A stretch of DNA of 64,000 nt, taken from NCBI RefSeq assembly GCF_019038595.1, contig NZ_JAHOPF010000003.1, positions 372,001 through 436,000 on the forward strand, written 5' to 3'. This stretch comes from Kaistella soli. GTDB lineage: Bacteria; Bacteroidota; Bacteroidia; Flavobacteriales; Weeksellaceae. The notes below the pieces were generated by a model, which saw only the letters and a list, made by a program, of their open reading frames with translations, was not told the origin of the DNA and ran no database searches. The translations under genes were made by a program, and so were the position numbers. Shown one piece after another: positions 16,758-24,795 of the stretch (position 1 is its first letter; the number at the start of each line of letters is the position of its first letter).

Positions 16758-18194
16758 TTATTTTTTCCGGATCAGCCATAATCCGATAAATGTGAGTAAT
16801 CCGTTGATAATCAGCAATTCCAATCCGATTTTGAAATCTCCGAACATGTTTTCCTGATATTTATCAATAAAATAAGAAATCAGCGGCGCTGCAATGCAGA
16901 CATAAGGAACCAGCCTGTCCTGAACTCTGAATTTTGTGAAAATACCGAAGGCGAAAAGCCCCAGAAGCGGACCGTAAGTAAACCCTGCAAGTTTTAAAAT
17001 CAGACCAATCATCGAATTGTCGTTGATCAGTTTAAAGATGATCACCATAATTAAAAACGCAAAGGCAACAATCAGGTGGATTTTTTTTCTGAATTTTTCT
17101 TTCTCTTTCGGAGAGATCGGTTTTTCTTTTAATCCAAAAATATCAATACAGAGCGAAGAAGTAAGCGCCGTCATCGCACCGTCCGCACTTGGGAAAAGTG
17201 CCGAAATCAGAGCTACAATAAAGATAATCGAAATAAATGGCGGCATATGATTCAGCGCAATGTCCGGGAAAAGCTGATCGCCTGAGCTTGCAACGTGTTC
17301 TGTAGTTCCGTAAAGGTGCAGCAATCCGCCCATAAACAGAAATAGAGAAATCACACCTACCAGAATAATTCCAAGAACTACCATGTTTTTCTGCGAATCT
17401 TTCAGTTTGGTTACGGAAAGGGATTTCTGCATCATTTCCTGATCAATTCCTGTCATTGTAATCGTGATAAATGCGCCGGCCAGAATCTGTTTAAAGAAAA
17501 ATGCTTTGCTGTCCACATCGGTATTGAAAACTTCCGTATACCCCAGCTTATTCATTGCGGAAATACTTTCGGTGAAATTCAGACCAAGGTGGTTCATCAT
17601 GTAAACGGAGCAGATGATCAACCCTAAAAGCATACAGGTAGTCTGCAGCGTATCAGTCCACACAATAGTTTTCACACCACCTTCATAGGTGTAGAGAATA
17701 ATCATGGCGAGAATCACTAAAGTTGTTACAATAAACGGCACTCCTAAACTGTCGAGAATTGAAAACTGTAAAATGTTTACCACCAGATAGAGCCTTGCTG
17801 TTGCGCCTACTAAACGCGAAACGATGAAAATCCAGGCGCCGGATTTATAAGAAATTTCACCCATTCTTTCCTGAAGATAGCCATAAATGGACGTGAGTTT
17901 CAGGCGGTAATAAAGTGGTAAAAGGACGTATGCAATGATGATATAACCAATCAGATAGCCGATTGTAATCTGTAAATAATGAAATTTATCCGCGCCTACA
18001 GCACCGGGAACGGAGACAAAAGTAACGCCCGAAAGCGAAGTGCCGATCATCCCGAAAGCCACTAGCATCCAGTTGCTTTTTCGGTTTCCGATAAAAAAAC
18101 TCTCGTTGTTACTGCCCTTTCCGGTTCGGTAAGCAACCCAAAGCAAGATTGCAAAATAGGCGATAATAATACTCAGCAGCACATACGGATTCAT
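16758..18194 (-). CDS. Sodium:solute symporter (SSS/SLC5 family)
   Basis: 478 residues with about 13 hydrophobic helices. SSS signatures include WMLVAFGMIGTSLSGVTFVS near residue 42 and IALISALFPSADGAMTALTS-type sequence (ALFPSADGAMTALTSSLC) in helix 8-9, where Na+ binds. It imports an unknown solute driven by sodium. The ATG at 18194 is chosen because an in-frame TTG 24 bp upstream lies in the -7 box TATATTTG. Substrate prediction is not possible from the neighbours, which are transketolase genes. Confidence 0.87.
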   Translation of the reverse strand: MNPYVLLSIIIAYFAILLWVAYRTGKGSNNESFFIGNRKSNWMLVAFGMIGTSLSGVTFVSVPGAVGADKFHYLQITIGYLIGYIIIAYVLLPLYYRLKLTSIYGYLQERMGEISYKSGAWIFIVSRLVGATARLYLVVNILQFSILDSLGVPFIVTTLVILAMIILYTYEGGVKTIVWTDTLQTTCMLLGLIICSVYMMNHLGLNFTESISAMNKLGYTEVFNTDVDSKAFFFKQILAGAFITITMTGIDQEMMQKSLSVTKLKDSQKNMVVLGIILVGVISLFLFMGGLLHLYGTTEHVASSGDQLFPDIALNHMPPFISIIFIVALISALFPSADGAMTALTSSLCIDIFGLKEKPISPKEKEKFRKKIHLIVAFAFLIMVIIFKLINDNSMIGLILKLAGFTYGPLLGLFAFGIFTKFRVQDRLVPYVCIAAPLISYFIDKYQENMFGDFKIGLELLIINGLLTFIGLWLIRKK

Positions 18195-18215
18195 AATATT
18201 TTCTTTAAAGTTGCA

Positions 18216-18223
18216 CAAATATA
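18216..18223 (-). promoter_or_regulatory. -7 promoter box of the symporter gene
   Basis: On the minus strand this reads TATATTTG, 21 nt before the ATG. No clear -33 TTG. Confidence 0.6.
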
Positions 18224-18279
18224 GTTTTTTTGAGGAATTTGGATAAACATTTGAAACCCCAGAAATCTGAATTTGACTT

Positions 18280-18401
18280 TTTGGGCGCCTTTTCCGGCTC
18301 TCACTACTCGCTTTTTCCGGTTTTTTAGCGCGCGGCGAAGCCGCGCGCTAAAAAACCAGAAAAGAGCTCAGACATGCCGTTCGATCCGGGGCGCAGACCC
18401 G
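18280..18401 (+). repeat. Dispersed intergenic repeat, class B copy 2, with an 18-bp perfect hairpin
   Basis: It shares TTTGGGCGCC, the CTTTTT edge, AAAAGAGCTC and CCGTTC..CCGGGGCGC with the copy at 3917-4012, but the central hairpin differs: 18319-18336 pairs perfectly with 18340-18357 around a GAA loop, almost all G/C in its upper half. It sits between the symporter promoter and the end of the GNAT gene, outside coding sequence. Function unknown; it looks like a REP-type palindromic element. Confidence 0.78.
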
Positions 18402-18421
18402 TTTATAATGCAAAATATGAT

Positions 18422-18455
18422 AAAAAAAACCTTTCAGTATTTGCTTACTGAAAGG
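18422..18455 (-). terminator. Terminator after the osmC-GNAT pair
   Basis: CCTTTCAGTA (18430-18439) pairs with TACTGAAAGG (18446-18455); the minus strand continues with eight T. Confidence 0.9.
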
Positions 18456-18479
18456 CTGTATTTTAACGAAAATAACTTG

Positions 18480-18764
18480 TTAAGCTAGAACGTCCTGAAG
18501 TTCTGCATTCTTGGCAATGGTCGCTTTCGCATACGGACAAAGCGGAATTACTTTTTTACCGTTTTTTCTGGCATAGTTCACTCCCGCATAAACCAGCTGT
18601 TTCGCCAGCCCTTTACCGTTGTAAGCTTCATCCACCTCGGTGTGATCGATAATAAACTTGTCTTCTCCTGCCCAGGTATAGGTCATTTCACCAGCTTTTT
18701 TGCCGTCAAAATAAATTTCAAATACGCCTTTTTTTTCGTTGTTGGTCTGTCTGATTTCTGTCAT
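18480..18764 (-). CDS. Small GNAT-type N-acetyltransferase (YidJ/GTL3B-like)
   Basis: 94 residues, the short single-domain GNAT type. It contains EMTYTWAGEDKFIIDHTEV and the acetyl-CoA loop YNGKGLAKQLVYAGVNYA, then PLCPYAKA before the C-terminus, matching the family of tiny acetyltransferases with unknown substrates. Its ATG overlaps the OsmC stop by 4 bp (ATGA), so translation is coupled. It belongs to the minus-strand stress block. Confidence 0.85.
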   Translation of the reverse strand: MTEIRQTNNEKKGVFEIYFDGKKAGEMTYTWAGEDKFIIDHTEVDEAYNGKGLAKQLVYAGVNYARKNGKKVIPLCPYAKATIAKNAELQDVLA

Positions 18765-19165
18765 TGTTCTGTATAATTTGTATTTACTTCTATATTTCCG
18801 TTTAAAATTTTGTGTACAGGACAGGTATCTGCCACTTTCCGAAGGGTTTGGAGTTGATCGGCATCCAGATTTGCATTTCCATAACTGACGGTTCTGGTGA
18901 AAACAGTGGTTTTGGTCTCAGGATTTTTCTCCAGATTCACTTCGATATTTATTTTTTCAACTTCCCACTGTTTGCGGTCGATATAACTTCGCAAAGTTGC
19001 TGCGGTACAGCTTGCAAGCGATGTAGCCAATATTTCAAAAGGGTTAAAACCTCTGTTTTCTCCCCCTTTTTCAAACGGTTCATCGGTGATGAGCTTATTT
19101 TCCCCTGCAGTGACTTCAGTATAATATTTTGTTGTTCCCAGCACTGCTTTTACGCTAACTCCCAT
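18761..19165 (-). CDS. OsmC-family peroxiredoxin-like protein
   Basis: 134 residues with the two redox cysteines of the family in ATSLASCTAATLRSYI (about residues 48-63) and DTCPVHKIL near the C-terminus. OsmC/Ohr proteins reduce organic hydroperoxides with thiols. The spacing suits the OsmC/YhfA type more than Ohr, but I cannot separate them with certainty. Catalase is the next gene upstream, which fits an oxidative stress role; a hairpin lies between them. Confidence 0.9.
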   Translation of the reverse strand: MGVSVKAVLGTTKYYTEVTAGENKLITDEPFEKGGENRGFNPFEILATSLASCTAATLRSYIDRKQWEVEKINIEVNLEKNPETKTTVFTRTVSYGNANLDADQLQTLRKVADTCPVHKILNGNIEVNTNYTEQ

Positions 19166-19236
19166 GATGATCTTTATTTTTTAAATTCCTATTCCGAATT
19201 TCGCTGCAATATTTTCAGCATTTAGTATTCATGAAT

Positions 19237-19267
19237 AAAAGTGGAAAATCAATTTAATTTTCCACTT
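19237..19267 (-). terminator. Hairpin after catalase, probable terminator
   Basis: AAGTGGAAAAT (19239-19249) pairs with ATTTTCCACTT (19257-19267). The minus strand ends in a short TTTTAT tail, the plus strand in a better T run. Confidence 0.6.
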
Positions 19268-19279
19268 CTTTTTTCAGAT

Positions 19280-20785
19280 TTATGATTTTCCCGGTGCCCA
19301 CTGATCGTAAGGAGCCATATCGAAGTTAAAAACTTCCAGCATATCCAATCCCAATGCTTTTGCTACGCCTTCCCCATATTCCGGATCGGCTTTATAGCAG
19401 TTTCTGATGTGGCGGATCTGAATGAATTTTTCGGCACCGCCCACATTGGCTGCGGTATTATTAAACAGTGCCTCAGCTTTCCCGTCGGCTTTGATAATTC
19501 TGAACAAATCTCCAGGCTGAGTGAAATAATCTTCATCATCGTCCCGGAAATTGTGTGCATACGCATCGCCCGACAGCTCCAGAGGAGGTTCCTTCGTTTC
19601 AGGATGGTCCTGCCATTCGCCGTAGCTATTCGGTTCATAATGTTTTGTCGCACCATAATTTCCGTCAACGCGCATCTGGCCGTCTCTATGGAAGGCATGA
19701 TAAGGACATCTCGGCTTATTTACCGGAATCTGAAAATGATTCACGCCCAAACGGTAACGCTGCGCATCGCCGTAAGAAAATAATCTTCCCTGAAGCATTT
19801 TGTCTGGTGAAAATCCAATTCCGGGAACAATATTCGTTGGATTGAAGGCGGCCTGTTCCACATCCTGAAAATAGTTTTCCGGATTTTTATTGAGTTCAAA
19901 TTCACCTACTTCAATTAATGGAAAATCTTTTTTCGACCATACTTTCGTTAAATCGAACGGATGAAAACGGTACGTTTTGGCCTGCTCTTCGGTCATAATC
20001 TGTACAAACATTTTCCATTTCGGGAAATTTCCTTTTTCAATGTTTTCAAATAAATCTCTTTGTGCAGATTCACGGTCCATTCCGATTAATTTTCCGGCTT
20101 CTTCATCACTTAAATTTTCAATTCCCTGCTGGGTTCTGAAATGGAATTTTACCCAATGCCGTACATTCGCATGATTGATAAAGCTGTAGGTATGGCTTCC
20201 GAAACCGTGCATATGCCGGTATCCATGAGGGATTCCGCGGTCGCTCATCACGATGGTTACCTGATGCAGTGATTCAGGAAGCAGAGTCCAGAAATCCCAG
20301 TTGTTATTGGCACTCCGCATGTTGGTTTTAGGATCACGTTTTACGGCATGGTTCAGATCCGGAAATTTCATCGGGTCACGGAAAAAGAAAACCGGTGTGT
20401 TATTTCCCACCAAATCCCAAATTCCTTCATCGGTATAAAATTTTAATGCAAATCCTCGGATATCTCTTTCTGCATCGGCAGCGCCGCGTTCTCCGGCAAC
20501 GGTGGAAAACCTTGCAAACATTTCTGTTTTTTTGCCGATTTCATTAAAGATATGCGCTTTGGTATATTGCGAAATATCGTGGGTCACGGTGAAAGTTCCG
20601 AAAGCTCCGGAGCCTTTCGCATGCATTCTTCTTTCCGGAATTACTTCTCTGTCAAAGTTGGCCATTTTTTCAAGAAACCAAAAATCCTGCATCAGCATAG
20701 GTCCTCTTGGTCCGGCGGTCTGTACATTCTGATTGTCGGGAACAGGTGCTCCGGTCTGTCTTGTGAGTTTTTTCTTTTCTTCCAT
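19280..20785 (-). CDS. katA: Catalase (small-subunit, heme)
   Basis: 501 residues. The catalytic His lies in [16 protein letters not shown] (about residues 50-65), Asn in [17 protein letters not shown], and the proximal heme Tyr in [16 protein letters not shown] (about residue 344). The length is that of small-subunit monofunctional catalases; no C-terminal flavodoxin domain. It converts hydrogen peroxide to water and oxygen in the cytoplasm; no signal peptide is visible. It is flanked by OsmC and a pirin gene. Upstream is an ACAAT-N6-ATTGT dyad. The symbol is by family and could equally be katE. Confidence 0.95.
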   Translation of the reverse strand: MEEKKKLTRQTGAPVPDNQNVQTAGPRGPMLMQDFWFLEKMANFDREVIPERRMHAKGSGAFGTFTVTHDISQYTKAHIFNEIGKKTEMFARFSTVAGERGAADAERDIRGFALKFYTDEGIWDLVGNNTPVFFFRDPMKFPDLNHAVKRDPKTNMRSANNNWDFWTLLPESLHQVTIVMSDRGIPHGYRHMHGFGSHTYSFINHANVRHWVKFHFRTQQGIENLSDEEAGKLIGMDRESAQRDLFENIEKGNFPKWKMFVQIMTEEQAKTYRFHPFDLTKVWSKKDFPLIEVGEFELNKNPENYFQDVEQAAFNPTNIVPGIGFSPDKMLQGRLFSYGDAQRYRLGVNHFQIPVNKPRCPYHAFHRDGQMRVDGNYGATKHYEPNSYGEWQDHPETKEPPLELSGDAYAHNFRDDDEDYFTQPGDLFRIIKADGKAEALFNNTAANVGGAEKFIQIRHIRNCYKADPEYGEGVAKALGLDMLEVFNFDMAPYDQWAPGKS

Positions 20786-20851
20786 GATTATGATATTTTG
20801 TAAGATAAAGTTACAAATTAAAATAGCTTAATATCATTCATTTTGTCTAAT

Positions 20852-20867
20852 ACAATGATAATATTGT
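20852..20867. promoter_or_regulatory. Candidate operator dyad upstream of catalase
   Basis: ACAAT-N6-ATTGT about 67 bp upstream of the catalase start in the 141-bp gap to the pirin gene. It could bind a peroxide regulator, but no regulator gene is near and the match to known OxyR or PerR sites is weak. Confidence 0.3.
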
Positions 20868-20926
20868 TATGACAGAAGAAGATTTTGATGTTCTAATTCT
20901 CAAAATATTAAAGAGTTAAAACCCAG

Positions 20927-21835
20927 TTACTTAGAAAGTTTTGAATTTAAAATGGCTTTCGGAAGCGGCACAAATTCTTTTTCATCACCAGGAACCAAAG
21001 GAAACGCCTCGTGGTTCTGCTGATTCCAGTTTTGTTTTGCCTGCTCAATGATTTCTTTATCTGAGTTAACAAAGTTCCAGAAAATGAAACGTTCTTCTTC
21101 AAAAGGTTCTCCGCCAAAAAGATAGACCGTAGAATTTTCACAGATTTCAAATTCGCATAGCGTGGCATTCTTTGCAATGAGCAGCTGTTTTCCGGAAAAT
21201 GTATTTGCTTCAATATTTACATTTCCATCCAGAACATACATGGCCACTTCACCGAATAATTCTTTTCCAATATTGATTTTTTGTGCTGTTTCGCTTTTAA
21301 TTTCAATAAAAAATAATTCAGAATGAACAGGAACCGGCGATTTCTGTCCAAAAAGTTCGCCTGCAATCAGTTTATACTGTAGGTCACCCTCAGTCCAAAC
21401 CGGAATATCCGAAGCTTCCGTGTGGTGAAAAGCCGGCTCACTTTGTTCCAGATCTTTCGGCAGACCTACCCAGATTTGAAAACCATGAAGGTGTTTTTCG
21501 GTATGTCTTAAATATTCCGGAGTCCGTTCAGAATGTACAACGCCTTTGCCCGCCGTCATCCAGTTTACAGCGCCGGGTTTTATTTCGATATCGTTTCCAA
21601 GGCTGTCTTTGTGCTGAATGGAACCTTCAAAAAGATAGGTAAGCGTGGAAAGTCCGATATGCAGATGCGGTGCCACATCGAGATTCTGATAATCTTTCAG
21701 CGCGACAGGACCCATGTGATCGATGAATACAAACGGACCTATCGCTCTTTTTTCACGGAACGGAAGCAGCCTTCCTACTAAAAAGTTACCGATGTCGGCG
21801 GCTTTTTCTTCTATAATTAATCCGATGTTTGACAT
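20927..21835 (-). CDS. Pirin family protein
   Basis: 302 residues of the bicupin pirin family. The metal ligands lie in VAPHLHIGLSTLTYLFEG (about residues 56-73) and GAVNWMTAGKGVVHSER (about 88-104, with His and Glu). Bacterial pirins bind iron; some are quercetin dioxygenases and others regulate metabolic enzymes. The C-terminal domain has lost most metal ligands, as usual. It lies in the minus-strand stress block with a second pirin at 23731-24606. Confidence 0.9.
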   Translation of the reverse strand: MSNIGLIIEEKAADIGNFLVGRLLPFREKRAIGPFVFIDHMGPVALKDYQNLDVAPHLHIGLSTLTYLFEGSIQHKDSLGNDIEIKPGAVNWMTAGKGVVHSERTPEYLRHTEKHLHGFQIWVGLPKDLEQSEPAFHHTEASDIPVWTEGDLQYKLIAGELFGQKSPVPVHSELFFIEIKSETAQKINIGKELFGEVAMYVLDGNVNIEANTFSGKQLLIAKNATLCEFEICENSTVYLFGGEPFEEERFIFWNFVNSDKEIIEQAKQNWNQQNHEAFPLVPGDEKEFVPLPKAILNSKLSK

Positions 21836-21887
21836 GACTGATTCAATTTTTATTTTATAGAATTTAATTAAAAACAGGATTAAGGAT

Positions 21888-22934
21888 TTAATTAACGCCT
21901 AACCGTCTTTTTACTTCCGGAATAACTTTGGTGGCGAAAAGTTCAATAGATTTCATCGTCAGTTCGTGCGGAACAAATCCTAAACTTGCCTGTGCAAAAA
22001 ACCGGGTAAATCCGAAAAGTTCATATTCATAAATGAGCTTTTCAACTACCTGTTCCACGCTTCCGACCATTAGCGAACCTTCCGGACCGCGCATATATTC
22101 GAACTGATCACGCGTCATCGGCTGCCAACCGCGGCTCTTGCCTACGCGGTCCATCATTTGTGCATAATAAGGGAAGAAATCGTCTGCTGCTTTTTCGCCA
22201 TCCAGACCTACAAACATGTGGTTGTTGATTCCGACCTGCAAATCTTCAGGTTTCACGCCGTTTTCCAGCGCAGATTTTTTGTAAAGGTTAATGAAAGGAG
22301 TAAACTGACGCGGCATTCCGCCAATGATTGCAAGCATCAGAGGAAGATGAAGTTTTGCAGCTCTTACTGCAGAAGCCGGAGTGCCGCCAGCGGCCAGCCA
22401 AACCGGAATTTCTCCGTTTAACGCTCTTGGATAAACTCCTAAATCATGAATAGGTGCACGCAGATTTCCGCTCCATGAAATTTTTTCGTCTTTATTGATT
22501 TTAAGTAAAAGATCAAGTTTTTCTTCGAAAAGTTCGTTGTAATCATTTAAATCAAATCCGAACAGAGGAAATGATTCTATGAAAGAACCTCGTCCCGCCA
22601 TGATTTCTGCTCTTCCTCCGGAAATAGCGTCCATGGTTGCAAACTGCTGATAGACCCGAACCGGATCTTCTGAACTTAAAACGGTCACCGCACTCGTCAG
22701 TTTGATATTTTTTGTAACTGCCGCTGCTGCCGCGAGAACTGTTGTGGGCGAAGAAACTGCGTAATCAGGACGGTGATGTTCTCCAATTCCGAAAACATCA
22801 ATGCCCAGTTCATCGGCCAGTTTTATTTCTTCTAAAAGATTCTGTATTCTTTGGTGGGCGTTGATTCCTTTGCCTGCAACCGTTTCCGGTGCCATATCAG
22901 CAAAAGTCATTAAGCCGAATTCTAATTTTTTCAT
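21888..22934 (-). CDS. LLM class (luciferase-like) flavin-dependent oxidoreductase
   Basis: 348 residues of the luciferase-like TIM barrel: FGLMTFADMAPE at the start, DVFGIGEHHRPDYAVSSP (His in the flavin site), LSSEDPVRVYQQFATMDAISGGRAE, MAGRGSFIESFPLFG, and EQVVEKLIYEYELFGFTRFF near the end. These enzymes use FMN or F420; F420 is not expected here, so FMN is likely. The substrate is unknown. Located 34 bp after the NAD(P)-binding protein gene, so probably in one operon. Confidence 0.9.
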   Translation of the reverse strand: MKKLEFGLMTFADMAPETVAGKGINAHQRIQNLLEEIKLADELGIDVFGIGEHHRPDYAVSSPTTVLAAAAAVTKNIKLTSAVTVLSSEDPVRVYQQFATMDAISGGRAEIMAGRGSFIESFPLFGFDLNDYNELFEEKLDLLLKINKDEKISWSGNLRAPIHDLGVYPRALNGEIPVWLAAGGTPASAVRAAKLHLPLMLAIIGGMPRQFTPFINLYKKSALENGVKPEDLQVGINNHMFVGLDGEKAADDFFPYYAQMMDRVGKSRGWQPMTRDQFEYMRGPEGSLMVGSVEQVVEKLIYEYELFGFTRFFAQASLGFVPHELTMKSIELFATKVIPEVKRRLGVN

Positions 22935-22968
22935 GTAAAAAGGTTTGATCTGAGCTTATTTAAATGAA

Positions 22969-23625
22969 TTAATAAGCCGCTGTAAAAATCTGATGACTGA
23001 ATTTTTTGTTTTCGATTTCATCTGCTATGGCTATCGCTAAATCCTGTACCGAATGTCTTGAACGTCCTTCGTTGTCAAAAACCGGCGAATCTGTCCCCAA
23101 ACGGTATTTTCCGGTTTTTGCCTGATCTTCACTGAACACATTCATTTCTAAAGCAGGGCTGAAAAATTCCCAGTCGAGGATTTCGTTTTTAGAAAGGTTT
23201 TCGACAAAATATTTTTTCACTGCACTTGCTCCGGGATAAATTTCTTTCGGGAAATCCGGTCCGTCAACAATGTGATTTCCGTCAATTTTTAAAGTTCCGG
23301 CACCGCCGATGACGATAAGTCTTTTCACTCCGGATTTTTCCACTGCATTCTGGATCGCTTCTGCACCTTTCAGATACTCTTCGTGAATATTTGGATTTGT
23401 CCAGCCGGGATTGTAGGCGCTGATGACTGCATCGCTGCCTTTTAAGGCTTCCGCCAGATCTTCTTCACTGAAGATGTCAATGCTGTTTTTTTGAAGGTTT
23501 TCATTTTCAATGGTGATTTTATCCGGATTTCTTGCAATTGCATTTACCTGATAATTTCGATCTAAAAGTTCGTTAAGAATAGCGTTTCCTACAAAACCTG
23601 TTGCGCCTATAAGTGATATTTTCAT
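22969..23625 (-). CDS. NAD(P)-dependent oxidoreductase, atypical SDR / NAD(P)H-binding
   Basis: 218 residues. The Rossmann motif ISLIGATGFVGNAILNEL is at the N-terminus (about 3-20), followed by AIARNPDKI, the NADP-type pattern, and VIGGAGTLKIDG in the middle. This matches the YwnB/BVR-B-like family of NAD(P)-binding proteins. No Tyr-x-x-x-Lys catalytic pair is obvious, as is usual for this family. It precedes the luciferase-like gene on the same strand, and electron supply to it is conceivable but unproven. Confidence 0.85.
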   Translation of the reverse strand: MKISLIGATGFVGNAILNELLDRNYQVNAIARNPDKITIENENLQKNSIDIFSEEDLAEALKGSDAVISAYNPGWTNPNIHEEYLKGAEAIQNAVEKSGVKRLIVIGGAGTLKIDGNHIVDGPDFPKEIYPGASAVKKYFVENLSKNEILDWEFFSPALEMNVFSEDQAKTGKYRLGTDSPVFDNEGRSRHSVQDLAIAIADEIENKKFSHQIFTAAY

Positions 23626-23730
23626 TTTTTTAAATTTTTAAGTTGAATGGAATTATTTTTTTTCTTGATTAATTAAAGTTAGAGGAAAAAATAACAGCCA
23701 AAATCATCAGCTGCTATTTTTAACAAAACT

Positions 23731-24606
23731 TTAATCTTCCAGATAGCCGAATTTGCCGTTATTGTAATCGTCGAAAGCCTGAATTATTTCTTCACGCGAA
23801 TTCATTACGAAGGGACCGTGGGGAAAAATAGGTTCATTTAAAGGTTCTCCGCTGATCACCAATACTATAGAATCTTCGGTAGCTTCGAAGGTAAAGTTTT
23901 CCCCTTCATTTCCGAATAAAACGAGATGGTCAGTCGGAACTTTTTCTCCGCCATTAACCACAACACTTCCTTCAATCACCAAAGCCGCTGTGTTGAAACC
24001 CGCCGGAAAACTGAAATCTGCCTTTCCGCCTTTTTTCAGTTTGGCGTTCATTAAATTCACAGGACTGAAAGTGGACGCCGGACCTTTTTCGCCGTTGTAA
24101 TCACCTGCAATAACTTCGATGAATCCATTTTCGCCCAGATCAACATTTTTCATTTCTGAATTTTTGATGGCCTGATATTTCGGAGGGCTCATTTTGTCTT
24201 TAGCGGGAAGATTCACCCAAAGCTGCACCATCTGGAAAATGCCGCCTTCTTTGGCCCATTCTGTTTCATGAAATTCTTTATGAAGTACCCCGGAAGCTGC
24301 GGTCATCCACTGAACATCACCTTCACCGATAATTCCGCCGCCCCCTGCGCTGTCGCCATGTTCAACACGGCCTTTATAGGCGATTGTTACGGTTTCGAAG
24401 CCCCGGTGCGGATGCACGCCAACACCTCTTGGAGTGTCTGTTCCGGAAAAATGGAATTTCGAGTTGTAATCCAGCATAATGAAAGGATCCATTCTTTTCA
24501 TGTCCAGACGGAATCCGCTTGGGATGAAGTTGTGTACTCTGAAGCCGTCTCCCACAAAATGTGGAGGTTTTGGCTGTACTATAATTTCTACTTTTTTAGT
24601 TGCCAT
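23731..24606 (-). CDS. Pirin family protein (second copy)
   Basis: 291 residues. Stronger metal site than the other copy: RGVGVHPHRGFETVTIAYKG (about residues 60-80) and GDVQWMTAASGVLHKEFHE (about 96-114) supply His and Glu ligands to iron. It ends FGYLED. It may act as a quercetinase or redox sensor. It differs clearly from the pirin at 20927-21835, so they are not recent duplicates. It has its own promoter box. Confidence 0.93.
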   Translation of the reverse strand: MATKKVEIIVQPKPPHFVGDGFRVHNFIPSGFRLDMKRMDPFIMLDYNSKFHFSGTDTPRGVGVHPHRGFETVTIAYKGRVEHGDSAGGGGIIGEGDVQWMTAASGVLHKEFHETEWAKEGGIFQMVQLWVNLPAKDKMSPPKYQAIKNSEMKNVDLGENGFIEVIAGDYNGEKGPASTFSPVNLMNAKLKKGGKADFSFPAGFNTAALVIEGSVVVNGGEKVPTDHLVLFGNEGENFTFEATEDSIVLVISGEPLNEPIFPHGPFVMNSREEIIQAFDDYNNGKFGYLED

Positions 24607-24626
24607 TGTGTTATTTTTTTATCATA

Positions 24627-24634
24627 CAAAAGTA
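24627..24634 (-). promoter_or_regulatory. -7 promoter box of the second pirin gene
   Basis: Minus strand TACTTTTG, 20 nt before the ATG. Exact TAnnTTTG match; -33 unclear. Confidence 0.6.
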
Positions 24635-24795
24635 CTTCAGCAGAACTGCAAAAACATTGATGTAGGATAAGAATGTATATTGTTGTTTATCAGTTGTTTA
24701 ATGCCTGAATTTAAAACACGGAGGATTATTGGTGTAGGTTTTTCTTTAAGAATGGAATTGATTTAAGCTGAACCTGATACAGAACAACATTATTC

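Noticed and set aside
20869-20919. A 16-codon frame MTEEDFDVLILKILKS upstream of catalase
   Set aside because: Too short, no clear promoter, no family; may be a chance frame or a remnant.
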